Assembly: GCF_035582795.1 (NCBI RefSeq)
Contig: NC_134367.1
Coordinates: 108,176,062-108,240,061 of the forward strand
DNA from: Mycteria americana
Taxonomy: Eukaryota > Chordata > Aves > Ciconiiformes > Ciconiidae
DNA length: 64,000 nucleotides
Direction: 5' to 3'
Shown here: piece by piece, positions 14,201-42,331 of the stretch
How positions within the stretch are numbered: the first letter of the stretch is position 1
Layout: the number at the start of each line of letters is the position of its first letter
Program-made: the position numbers and the translations under genes
Notes under the pieces: model-generated
Seen by the model: only the letters and a program-made list of their open reading frames with translations
Databases searched by the model: none
What the model was told of the DNA's origin: nothing

Positions 14201-14996
14201 TTTGGTCAGGAGAAGAATTAATGGGCATGTATAAGCTTTGAAAGAGATCTGTCATGTATGAAGAGCAGCTGCTGATATTTATGCCCTACAGAGAGGCTCA
14301 CTTGGAGTTTGATTACAGTAGTCTAATTTGTGAGTTACTGATTTGTGAGTTACACTCAAGAACAATTTATCCCCTCATGCAGATGTGATCTAACCTCATC
14401 AGTCCCGTTTGACATTCTCAGTGGTGCTTTTGAAGCTTTTGGGCACATTTGATCATGGAGTCAGCTTGACAATTCTGCTTGAGGGGATTTGTCAAAGCCA
14501 TTAGAGTGCAGACTAGATGCCGATGTCTGAAGGATGTAGTATCACCTGCATTAGCCTTCATTAGCTAGCCAGGACCTCAGTGGTAGATATATCTGCACTA
14601 TTATATAGTGACCTAATTTAAAAGAGACAAGCCTCAAACCAAAAGCTTTACACAAAGCTTAATCCAAATCCTCAAAATTAAAAACATTTTCATTCATTCT
14701 CTTCCCATTCATTTTCAGCTCTGCATGATGCGTTACATTTGGGAAAGCCAAAGAAAACAGTACCCTGAGGAAGGCTGTACTCTCAGTATTTCCAACCCAA
14801 TCGAAAGCAGGAAAAATGGCAAAGGAGACACAAACCCAATCACAAAGCTGAACTGTGGGTCCAAGCTTACTCAAAAGAAGGGAGGTTCAAGGGTCTGCAG
14901 GCAGTTTGGTCCTTCAAAAGCAAAGGAGGGACTTGGAAACAGTCAGTTACTCACCGCTTTGAAAACCTGACAATACTTTGTCAGCAAAAGCATACT
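11286..14996 (-). CDS. Candidate exons of an unidentified minus-strand gene
   Basis: Three blocks join in phase. 14955-14996 (42 nt, YAFADKVLSGFQS) follows CGGTTTCAG and ends AGCG|GTGAGT. 12025-12171 (147 nt) follows TTTCTTTCCCCAG, reads NVPQQFQQRDVFTNVLLKIS, DLLSFLMRIQNCRPEG and LMFKVASQ, and ends CAAG|GTAATT. 11286-11545 starts ETIWFSKSGSIKLQLKKPQS, stays open 86 codons to a TAA, and overlaps an AATAAA at 11282-11287; its acceptor is weak. The middle block is the strongest. The amphipathic, hydrophobic character suggests a folded extracellular or helical domain, but I recognise no family. Exons further right, toward the 22.7-kb CpG island, were not firmly joined. This model and the plus-strand one overlap; both may be real, or only one. 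Confidence 0.3.
11605..11668. repeat. Tandem duplication, about 32-bp unit, two copies
   Basis: AGTGGCATCTGCAATAGC and its flanks occur at 11612 and again at 11644; the copies differ by a few bases in the spacer. Confidence 0.9.
12958..13719 (+). CDS. Candidate 3' end of an unidentified plus-strand gene (two exons)
   Basis: Exon 12958-13038 (81 nt, phase 0 both ends) follows a TTTTTTACAG acceptor and ends AAAAG|GTAAGT; it reads ENKIPPQATFIPLPDLLPPE then EEPIKQK. Exon 13549-13719 follows CCCCATTCTCAATAG and continues in phase: ERLWRLKREKQPVQQQTRLP, EEQQDITLSNEDILEG, ending HHTSEYH and TGA. The joined 84 residues are charged, proline- and glutamine-rich, like a cytoplasmic or intrinsically disordered tail. 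A possible preceding exon, 11804-11854, also ends in phase 0 (ASKHKMKMEE before GAG|GTAACT) but has a poor acceptor. I recognise no family. No canonical polyadenylation hexamer follows closely. The 81-nt exon lies inside an 80-codon mirror frame on the other strand, so one strand must be misleading there. Confidence 0.35.
14326..14355. repeat. Tandem duplication, 15-bp unit, two copies
   Basis: ATTTGTGAGTTACTG at 14326-14340 is followed by an almost identical copy at 14341-14355. Confidence 0.85.
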
Positions 14997-17900
14997 CTGA
15001 AACCGTAGCACCTGCCTAAAAACTGTAGGAGGTGAGATTTTCCATGCTTAGTGGGCAGGCTTATGGAAACAGTATCAGAAGAGGAGCTGATCACTCAAAA
15101 GCTGGCCTTCAAACCTTTCCAAAATGTGGTTCAGGAAAGCTTTACAGCAGCAACTTTGGGAGGAGGGGCTTCTACCAATTACTAGCATGAGGCTGGGAGC
15201 AGAATCGCAACTTCCCAGCATTCAGGACCGATCACTTTTCAGATTCTTTTCTGGCTCATTTCTAACAGAAACCAGATCTGAAGAAAGGATACTCAGCTGG
15301 TTTACTATCCTAAAACAAAGCCATTTTTAGATTTTATGCAGTGAGGCTGCAGCATACCTATGTACTAGTCGCTATTTTTGTTCACCTCAAACTGTAGGTA
15401 TTCATAACTTGGTCAGAGTGTACATAGGACCCTCAGCAGTTTGGCAGCTGAAGACAACAAAACCAGAGTACACGGAACTGCAGCCGCCTGCGCAATCCGT
15501 GTTCAAAACGTCGACCAGCAATGGGAACAAAGGGACTGGATTGCAGAGGAGGGCTTCAATGCAACATGAAAATTCACAAGTGGGAAAGTATACAGAAACC
15601 TTCCATCCAACGTTTTTTCATTTCAGTTTGTTCTGTGGCATATGTTGGTCCAGTCCAATAACTGGGAAGATGAATGTATTCTCCTGGCAGAGAAGAGCAG
15701 AGCTGCTGAGCAACACATTTCATCCACAGAACCACTGACAGGCCTGTACGTCGACAGGACCATGCAAGTCCATCCAGCTTAAACCTAAAAACAGAGAAGA
15801 GAATCTGTAAATTCCCATTCTCATTTGGTGTCCAGGGGCCACTGACCCTACCTGGGGGCTGAAACAGCTGGTCCCAGTCACTCCTCCAGTCACTCTGCTG
15901 AAGCATGTTTCTGCTTCAGCACAAATGTCCCGGGCTGCCCATCCCAGGGTGGTGAGGACAGGTCTCCAAATGGCTGGAGCTCGGACCACAACTCTCCTCA
16001 GGCACATGAGGAAATGGGGGCAGGATATTCTGAACTAACTGCACAGAATAATAACACACGGCCACTTTTGTGACTCTAACGCACAAACTGTTGTCTCTAG
16101 CAGCAAACATATGGCAAAATCAGAAACAGAGCTGGGAACAAAACCATATTTTGACTTCATTTACTTTTCCCGGGAGGAAAATACACAAATCACCCACCTC
16201 CAGTTATCATGTCCAGCACTTAAGCAACAGTTGGCTTTTCACAGTTTATGTATTATTTATTATACATGCATCTTTCCTCCATCTACCTTTAGAGAGCTCC
16301 AGAACAAAGAACAACTTATTCCTTGATTAGCATAGAGACTGTCTGCCTTTGGGACTCCAATGTGTTTCACAGGAAAGGGAATGTGAGCACTTGAGGAAGG
16401 TGCCTGATAGTTGTGACAGGTCTTTTATTTTGCCTTTCCCAGTAATTGAAACCCAGAGCAGACCCACACGTTTGTGTCTCACTTGGGTAGCTGCATCCTC
16501 GGTTGAGCCAAATATTCAAACCCTTGCAAACAGGCCATGGCTGAGACAACAGCCTCCCATCTACAGCAGTGCTGGCCACACTGGGACACATTCCCATTTC
16601 CCTACCTCCCACTGAGCTTCAAAAAGAACTTAGTACCTATAGCTTTACCACTCCTTGGAAGAACCCCTCACAAAAAGCTTATTTAAAACAAGGATTCTGA
16701 ATCTTATTAAGAAGCTTTGTTCCCTGTGTCTAAAAACAGCAACAGAAAAATGAACCTGTTCATATTTTTTTTCAGAGGCAGGGAGTTTTGGGCCATCCTG
16801 TTGCTACATTTTTATTCCATTACAGCCCACTTGAAATCTTCCGAGTCTATTTTTATGCTGATAATAATAAGATTTTGCATTTATAGAACATGCTACAAAT
16901 GCACGCATCCGCCATCCCTTTGGGAGGCTGGAAGGGAAGAGTCGGACAGCTATGGAAACAGGGCACAGGGTTAAGTAGCAGAGTCCATATCAGAGTAAGG
17001 ATGGGGACTCTGGATCTCCTGGTTCCTCTGCCTCACACTCATTCCCAGATTGTCTGTTTTCCGAAGAATTTTAAAAGCTTGCTTGGAAAATGTGATCAGT
17101 ACATTTTTAGCTTGGTTTTCCTTGGAAAAGGGTTCATGTAACCACACCAGTTGCCAACCCCACTCCCAAGTAACTTTCAAATCTGCTAACTGGTTTCAGC
17201 CAAATTTCAGAGAATTAATGGCCTCGAAGATAGTCCTACGTTCCTGCACTTTTTGAAAATGAACAACTGAGAGGCCTTCAGGTTAGTGTCTCCAGAGACA
17301 CAGAACACAGCTGCTCTATGCTGTGCTTGGCAGCACAAGCACACATACATGCGTACATACATACGTAGACATAAACATGCATATTTAGTGACAGACTGAT
17401 CAGCAGCACATGCATAGCTATGGGTCAGCTATTTCCTGCCTTGTGGACTTCTACAGGGGACATGCAAGGACAAGAAGCTGGGCGATGGCAGCACACAGCT
17501 TTCAATGTGCTGTCTCTTTTGGGCAGCTGGCATAGCTGACACGTGGACCAGGGCTGAGGGGCACCATGCAGCCATGCTTCATCTGTAGGGAGCTCTGGGT
17601 AGGTTCAACCCAGTTCAGGGGGTGAAAAGGACACCCAGCCAGAGGACAGTGCATGCAGCTTCACTGGTCAGAGTACGCCGAGACATGTGTTACAGCACTT
17701 TCCTCACCCACCTGCTGGAAGATGCCAATCCCTCTGATGGCTCCGGGAGGGGAAGCCCTCATGCTCTCCCAGAGAGATGAAGTGCTGGGTGATCTCTGTC
17801 CTTCCCCAGCTGGGCTCCAGGAGTGTCTCTTGTCTTCAAGGCATGGTCAAGTCCTTTTCCCCACTTTGAAGAACACTATGTCCTTCGGCTAAGACGCAGA

Positions 17901-20900
17901 CCTCCTAAATGTTTTTGACAGGGAGGAGATCTTTTTGATAGTAACATAAATAGACACAACTTCTTTTTAATCCAGGGCAGGAGAAAAGAAATATTCTAGC
18001 TCTTTCTCAAACTCCGTAACTGTCATGAAAACATCTTTCACTTGCAGCCAGGTTAGCTTAGAGCAGGTAACGTCTTGATTTTTCAAAGATGCGAAGGATC
18101 ACCAGCTACCTTATTATCACAATCAGAAACACTTTATTATAACAGACAGCTTTAAATCTGATCTGGATCTGAGAAATAACTCAGAAGCAAACAAAATTAG
18201 ATTACTTCTTTCTTGTTTCAGGAAGAAAATCATAAAGCATTTGAAGACAACATCTCTTCTGCTTGGATCCCCCCCATTAAGAAAAGTGCATAAGGTGCAT
18301 GTCAGCTTCAAGAAAAAAAAAGTAACTGTATCGCATTCCACAACAGGAGAGCACAATGAGGCAGAGACAGAACCATTACCCTGGAGTATGACTTGAGAAT
18401 AGTGATGGCTTCTCCATGGAAAAGTGCTGATGCTCAAATATGAGTGATGAGCACCACAACACCCACTACGTGAGCTGGCCTACGAGAAAATAGAGATGCA
18501 CGGAATATGATTGTCTTTATATTTCCCTTCTGTGCTATGTCAACTTTCTGATGAAAAAAAAGAGAACTGAATTTTCATAGACATGAGTCCCTGACTCTTC
18601 CTAGAGCTGCACAAAATGCTGTTAAAAATGCAACTTTTTTTTTTGCATGGATAATGGATGTTTGTCCAAAAGAAGAGTATTGAGACTACCAAAATAAGTT
18701 TGAAAGGTCACCATATCTGTTGCGTGTTTGAACTTCTTTCCTACAGAAAGCAGAGTATCAGAGAAGGGGAAGGGTGCACACCAGTATCTCATGCTAGGAT
18801 GGAGTAGGGATGCAAGCAATGCACAAACTCAAACCTGGAAACAGCCTTCACAGCACCTTATCCAGCCTCTGTTACACAAGGTAACTATTAGCAGAAAAAT
18901 CATAAGAGGTTAATTTTGCTGCTTTTTATCTAGTTCTAGCTCATGCTTTGTATCCAGCGTTTCAAGGACAAGTGGATCATTCCCATGTAATTTGAAGAAC
19001 AATGTTTTTTGAAAGGATTGATTGGGTCAAAACTGCAGAACAACAGCACATTTCCTCAGGCATATCTCAAACAGGACTTAAAGCTTCACATGAAGAAGAG
19101 AAGGCAGGCCTCAACCACATGTTGAGATCCTTCAATGCCTAAAATACCCCAAGGACCAGGTCCAAACCCCACCCAAACTCAGCAGAAAGTGTTCCCCTGA
19201 TTTTAATAACATCTTACTCAAAAAAACCCTTGCATTTGTACAAGAAAAAGCAATCCATCAGCACTTGCCAATTAAAATGAATACATTAAATTCAGACACC
19301 TTTAGGTTACTAGAGCTTCTTTAAGAAACAAAACTAACAGTACTGAACTTGTCAAACAATTAAAACCCCCAGAGCATCCTGTTTCATAAAAACATTGGAG
19401 GTGTGCTGCAAGTCCTTTCTCACAGAGGTTGACAAGGAAAGGCAAGCGTGCCAGTTTTGCTGATCTGTATTTCTGCTGAGATAATCCCAGGTGCACTAGG
19501 CTGCCCCGGGGACACAGAAAATCAGATGTGAAGAGGAGAAAGGTAGGCAAGCCATGACAACCTGTTAGGAGACACACCACATCTGCAGAGAAAACTGTCG
19601 CTGGTATTTATTTCATACCACTGCAGCCCAAAGCTGGTCGCTGGTTTGTGCAATAAAGAACTGAATCCTGCAAAACACCAGTAAAACTGAATTCAGCAGG
19701 GAACTGGATGGCAAGCCAGGCAAAGGAGTTTAGAAAAAGAGAATACTACAGTGTAAGAGAATTTCTAGGGATAATTCATGAACCAGCTGTCTGAAGAGCC
19801 ATTCCTTTGGTTCACTTCTCCTGTTAGCATTTGAATGCAAGATATGGCAATAAAATCATATGGAATATGCATGAGATTAGCTCACTGCTCTTAACAACAA
19901 GACAGATGTAAATTCATAGCAACACGGTTGACATCTGCAGACTGACACCAGCTTTACACACAGTTAAACACATATTTGTTCAGTGGGGCTGTTAAGGGCA
20001 GTCAGGGAGCTAATCAGGAACGACTAAGTCATTTTTAATAACAGCCTTGGTCCAGACTGAGGGCAAAACTATATCTATTCTTATGCTAGCCACTCTATTT
20101 TCTAGCTTGATGCCTGTCCTTGGTGAGAGGTGGTCTAGGATATATCTTTCAAATCCTGCTGCTTCTTAACAGCTTTCCTCAGAAAGGGGAAACTTTTCTG
20201 CATGCTGCTCCCAATAACCTTCAGCATTCCTCCCTACGTTGGGAGAGTCTGTCTTACAAAACTTTTCTATATGAAAGAAAAAGCCAAATGTGTTACACCA
20301 ACAAGGCAGTTTGCAAAGGGCCTGCCTGCTTGCTTTCAGAGGGCCTTTACTACACAGCTGCTATTAGCCCTCCACTTTTATCAGCATTAATTCACTGAAC
20401 CAGATGAAAAGAATGCATGCTTGGGAAAGCCCTGATTTAGCAAGGGGAACACGCAACACAAGTTTAATCATACTGCAAATCAGCAGAAATTTTACAGAGC
20501 ATATATAAACGTGGATCTTTACATGTTTGGCACATCTTTAAAGGTAAATTGTCTTACAGATTTTTTTTTTTTTTAAAAACCTGTGTGGTAAAAATTCACT
20601 CTTTTCAGCATTTGAAGTCTTTTGAAACATCTTCCTCATCCTTTCACGCAGTACTTAGGTTCCACCTAGCGGGTTTCAACAGCAATAAACAGAAGACTAG
20701 ACAGGCATTTTATTGCCTAAATGCTTAATTTTCAAAACCTGTGTGTCTAGTTGCAGAAATATTCATAGAGTCTGCTTTAGACATATAATTTATCTTGCCA
20801 TCTCCCTAAAAATTCTCTTGGTCCTCTGACGGGAATTCTCCAGCTACAGTTATTCTAGTTTAAGCATCTAAAGTAAAAGGGTATTAAGTTAAACTAAAGC

Positions 20901-22506
20901 TTATTCCTGTGCAAATGAGACTGAGAGGATGGGCTGGCTAAGAGCATCAGCAGCTTGCAGACAGGAGCTATGTAGTGCTGCTGTGCCTGTTAAATAAAGC
21001 AGCTGCTGTGTCCCTCCCCAGCCAGGTCTCAGCAGAGCATCTGCTCACTAGCAGAACTTAGTTGGTACAAACCTGTCATGCCCAGTGAGATGTGTCTTAC
21101 TTAACTGCTGACATTTTCAGCATCGACTCCCTTCACAGTCAACTGAGAAACAAGCACTTCTAGACCACGATTCAGATTACTTGCTTTAGAGGTTTACCTT
21201 CAGGTGAGATGAATTGCATCCTAAAAGTATCTCATTTCCTCATTTCCATTACAAAGAGAAGCTAGAGGGCTTACTGATAGCATGGTACCTCCATCACACA
21301 TCTTGAATCCCACCCAGGGTGTCTGACTAAGACTCTGTCTGCTACACAGCATTTGAAGTGTAGTCCACCTTGCAGTGAGCTCTAAGCAGACAGCAAAAGG
21401 AATCTGAAGCAGGGCAACCACGGCAGTTACTGACTTTGCACCTAAATTAAAACCCAATAGTGACAGGTAGCCATACTGTCACAGAAAACTTGATTCCAAC
21501 ACTGTTCTGTTCTCAGAATACATCTCACCCTGCTGCTCAGCTCTGCTACACTGATGAAGGTAGTTTTGTCTTAGAGCAGGAAAAGTGTAAGACAGTTCTG
21601 CTCCTACCTAGCTTAAGGTTATAAAACAAGCTATGCTTATGTTTCAGTTCCCTGAGGCATTAGCAGAACCCTCACCACAGACATTTTAGCCCTCTTTGGA
21701 AGAGCTTTACCAGCTCTAAAGAGTCCCTATCTTCAAAGGGAAGGGAAAAAAAGCAACCAAAGAAATGTGAAACTTCACAAATTTATCAGCTGCCACATTA
21801 GAGGTCAAAGGCAGATATTTTAAACTAATTTTAGTGTCTTACATAAACAACAAGACAGAGTTCACCAGAACTGGTCTAGTTTGTTCACAGAGATCATATC
21901 GATTTAAAGAGAAGGTGAAATAAAAAACAACAAAAAAAAGTTGACCTAGTTCATGATTTGTGGAGTGTGGGAGGGATGAAAGGTCTTTAACTTCTTAATA
22001 CAGCTTTTTCTGTCTATTCTCATTTCAAGGAACTTTACTTTTGGTTACATGCAGTTTGAGGCTTGCACCCAGCAAATCATGTCTGCTTTTCTAGAATGTG
22101 ACTCCAGTGTGCAGCAAAACTGCCTAGATTTATTACTCCATAGCGGTGTCTCTCAATTTCCTCTCCACAGCTTACCTTTTCACCTTCACCTAAACTTTCA
22201 TGGAAGAGGGCTGCATGTGACAGACTCACTCTTTTATGCAAAGAAAAGGAGAAAATCTTCAATGGTTTCAAACTTCCTTGCTCTGTAAAAATGAAAAGAG
22301 AAACTAAGGCTACATAATGCCTATCTTGCCGTTGGGTTCATATCCTAGTCAACCTAGACTTGTGGTTTATTTGCAAGATAATTAAACCCATTTTTCTGTT
22401 TTCACAAAGCCTGAGAAGATTTACAACACCAAGTTGATTATAATCTCTCCACTTAAACTTTTTTTTTCCCCACTTTGCACAAAACCATATGTTGTACAGC
22501 CTTACC
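14997..22506. other. Interval with scattered minus-strand splice-ready fragments
   Basis: No firm gene. Minus-strand candidates include a 35-nt block 22176-22210 ending AAAAG|GTAAGC, a strong donor GGGAG|GTAAGG at 22506 and a CTGAAG|GTAAAC donor near 21199. They would fit exons of a transcript starting in the CpG island at 22.7 kb, but no reading frame ties them together. Confidence 0.35.
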
Positions 22507-23454
22507 TCCCAAAATTTTGAATCAGCTCCCACCACAGGGGGCAACTGCTTCCCTCCTTCACAGAATGGAGGGCACTCCTAGGCAGCCTAGCAGCGAGAGA
22601 ACACTGTAGCAATCCTTGAAGCAACCCACTTGTGAGCCTCAATTTGCCACTTAAATACTTCTCACTGCAATGCCAGTTTTATTCTGAATTTGGAGCAGGT
22701 GCACCCACCCTTTGATAAAGGGGGGAAGGCCCTCTCAGTTACCCTCGGGCAATGCTGTACAGGTGAGTGTGCCGTCCCAGGGGGGAGGGGGGGGAGCGAG
22801 CTGGGATTTGGATTCACACACACCTCCGCCATGGGTAGCTTTTGCTATGGAGGAAATGGGTGCGGGGGAAGTTTCAGGGGCCTGGCTCTGAGCCGGGGTG
22901 TCGCAGGCAAAGCACCCCCAGACAGACCCGAGGGGCTGGAGGCCCAGTGGGGCCTGCTGCCCCTGGCCTACACGGCCTCCGCTGTGAGGAAACCCGGGTG
23001 GGGCTTCCACAGCTTTGCCTTGGCTTGCACTAACACGGAAAACCGCCCAGGCAGAGGGAGAGGGAAGGCCAGGGCGAGGCAGGCCCCAGCGCCTGCGGCA
23101 GGCAGGACACGGGGCGAGCGGCGGGCTGCTGCTCCCCGCCTGGCTCTTGCCGTGAGCTGGGTTATTTTCACCGCCGAGGCCTGAGGCGCAGCCCGAGGCC
23201 TAGTGGGCGGCCGGCAAACCCGCGGCTGCCGCGCAGCGCCCGCCCGGGCCTGCCGGGGGCCACCCGCCGCCGGGAAGGCGCCTTGCCCGCCGCGTCAGGC
23301 TCATACCGCAAGAGGGGTGCCGAACCCTGCGGCCTGAGGCGGCGGCCGCCGCGCTCCCCAGCCCCCCAGGAGCCGGCCGGCAGCGCGGGAGCCGCGCAGG
23401 GAGGGGGCCCGGGGCGACGAACAGGAGCCGTCGGCGGGGCTGGAAGTGATAGGT

Positions 23455-23527
23455 GGCTCCATAGCTCAGTGGTTAGAGCACTGGTCTTGTAAACCAGGGG
23501 TCGCGAGTTCGATCCTCGCTGGGGCCT
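23455..23527 (+). tRNA. tRNA-Thr (anticodon UGU)
   Basis: 73 nt, no intron, no encoded CCA, intact cloverleaf. Acceptor stem 23455-23461 pairs with 23520-23526 (one G-U), discriminator U at 23527. D stem GCTC/GAGC (23464-23467, 23476-23479). Anticodon stem CTGGT/ACCAG (23481-23485, 23493-23497) with loop CTTGTAA and anticodon TGT at 23488-23490, so it reads ACA threonine codons. T stem GCGAG/CTCGC (23503-23507, 23515-23519) with loop TTCGATC. Internal A box TAGCTCAGTGG (23462-23472) and B box GAGTTCGATCC (23505-23515) are both good, so the gene should be active. Confidence 0.98.
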
Positions 23528-23534
23528 CCCAAGC

Positions 23535-23540
23535 TTTTTT
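23535..23540 (+). terminator. RNA polymerase III terminator of tRNA-Thr
   Basis: Six thymidines beginning 8 nt after the tRNA 3' end; a back-up run of eight T lies at 23550-23557. Confidence 0.9.
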
Positions 23541-24217
23541 CTCTCCTCATTTTTTTTCTTTTCCGTCCCTTTACCAGGCGGGGGGTTTCGCTCCGCGGCC
23601 GCGGAGCGGCCACCGCGGAGCCAGAAGTCAGCCGCGCTAAGTGGATCGCTCCCCGCCGGCTGAAAGCCACAGCTGCGGCAGCAGGGTGCTGCTTTTTGCA
23701 TGCCGAAAGGGTGCGTCCAGAGGGGGGCGGTAGGAGACAAGCGTAACGTTGAAACTGCAAAATGATGTCATTTGCTTTGGCTCCCTCTTGGGCCAAGCGC
23801 AGGAGTCTAAGCCAGGCCGTGGCTCTGCTAAGCAAATAAACGCACTTCTCTGGCAAAGAACATCTGAGGTTTGTTACTGCCCCACTTCCACCGTGGATAA
23901 TGCAACCCTATGGTCCTCGCTCTCCCAGTTCTCCTTGCAGCACCCCATTGCAAATTATTTTTACGGCATGCTCTGTGTACGAAGGAGCACCGCTGCTGGC
24001 AGGGCATGCCTCCAGTTCAGTTCTAAACCCGCGCTGCTCCCGGGGAAGAGAAGAGTCTCAGGCAGGAAGGGCTGCAGCCAGTAGCCCTGCACATGGCCCT
24101 TACCTGCTAGCCAAGAGGGACAGAAGCCTGTTCAGTTAGAAGCCAGGTGATGATTCAGTCCAATTGCTCAGCTCTAACTAGGATTTTTGAGGGTTGCTTG
24201 GTTTCTGTTGCTTTGAT

Positions 24218-24223
24218 TTTATT
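24218..24223 (-). terminator. Candidate HHIPL2 polyadenylation signal
   Basis: AATAAA on the minus strand, 553 nt beyond the HHIPL2 stop codon. A weaker ATTAAA lies nearer, at 24613-24618. Either could end the 3' UTR; I cannot choose between them from sequence alone. Confidence 0.45.
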
Positions 24224-24775
24224 TGTTTTTAAGATTTGCTGAACATTTCCAACCCTTACTGAATCCTTTGGAACCTGCAAGTGATCCATACCCTGAAAAA
24301 ATATTGCTTAAAAAAAAATTCTAATTTCATTGTCCGGAAGACAACTACTCTTAAAATATACTTTTCATTGCATTTCAGTTAAAGGACAAAAAAAGGAGAA
24401 AGGTGAGGTCATTGACATGTCTATTGCATATTCTTGGATAAAAGATGCAAGTCCTGAAAGTTGGAGGCACTTGGATTTATTAGACAGTAATACACAGCCA
24501 AATTGTACCAGGGAATGTCCATCAGAGGATCTCATAACTACTTATGTCAGAAAAGGACATCACAGCAGAATTTGCAAAGAAAGTTAATATTAGGAGGCTG
24601 GTGCTGTTAAGGTTTAATAGAACATATTAGAGAGACTGCTAACACTGACATCAATGGAAGCACACCTGGGAGCACCAGCATAACAAGTCAGCTGATTCTC
24701 TTATTTAGTCACTATTCAACACATTTGTTTCACCATCTTACAAGTTACTTGCTTTTTCTGGGACATCACTGAGTT

Positions 24776-42331
<17,556 letters not shown>

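Larger units (their letters stand above)
22740..23740. promoter_or_regulatory. CpG island around the tRNA-Thr gene
   Basis: Dense CpG and GC over about 1 kb, far longer than a 73-bp tRNA gene needs. The left edge has a G-rich run (22780-22794) and a perfect plus-strand 5' splice site CAG|GTGAGT at 22762/22763; 230 bp further left is a strong minus-strand donor at 22506. Long open frames here on both strands are the usual by-product of high GC and were not taken as genes. The island may be a bidirectional RNA polymerase II promoter as well as a tRNA locus. Confidence 0.7.

Noticed and set aside
15574-16007. Two overlapping minus-strand frames of 95-110 codons with a good acceptor at about 15787
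   Set aside because: The acceptor is strong, but no donor in the right phase was found and the two blocks do not join in frame; kept out of the gene list.
17331-17390. ACATACAT-like alternating tract
   Set aside because: Too irregular to call a microsatellite.
21221-21457. 78-codon minus-strand frame after a TTTTAATTTAG acceptor
   Set aside because: Only weak donors inside it and no phase-compatible neighbours; possible but unsupported.
22690-23740. Open frames of 164 and 190 codons on opposite strands around the tRNA gene
   Set aside because: They run through the tRNA and the CpG island and have compositional bias only; no conserved motif.
24330-24587. 85-codon plus-strand frame past the HHIPL2 3' end
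   Set aside because: Falls in the probable HHIPL2 3' UTR region on the other strand, with no splice partner and no family resemblance.
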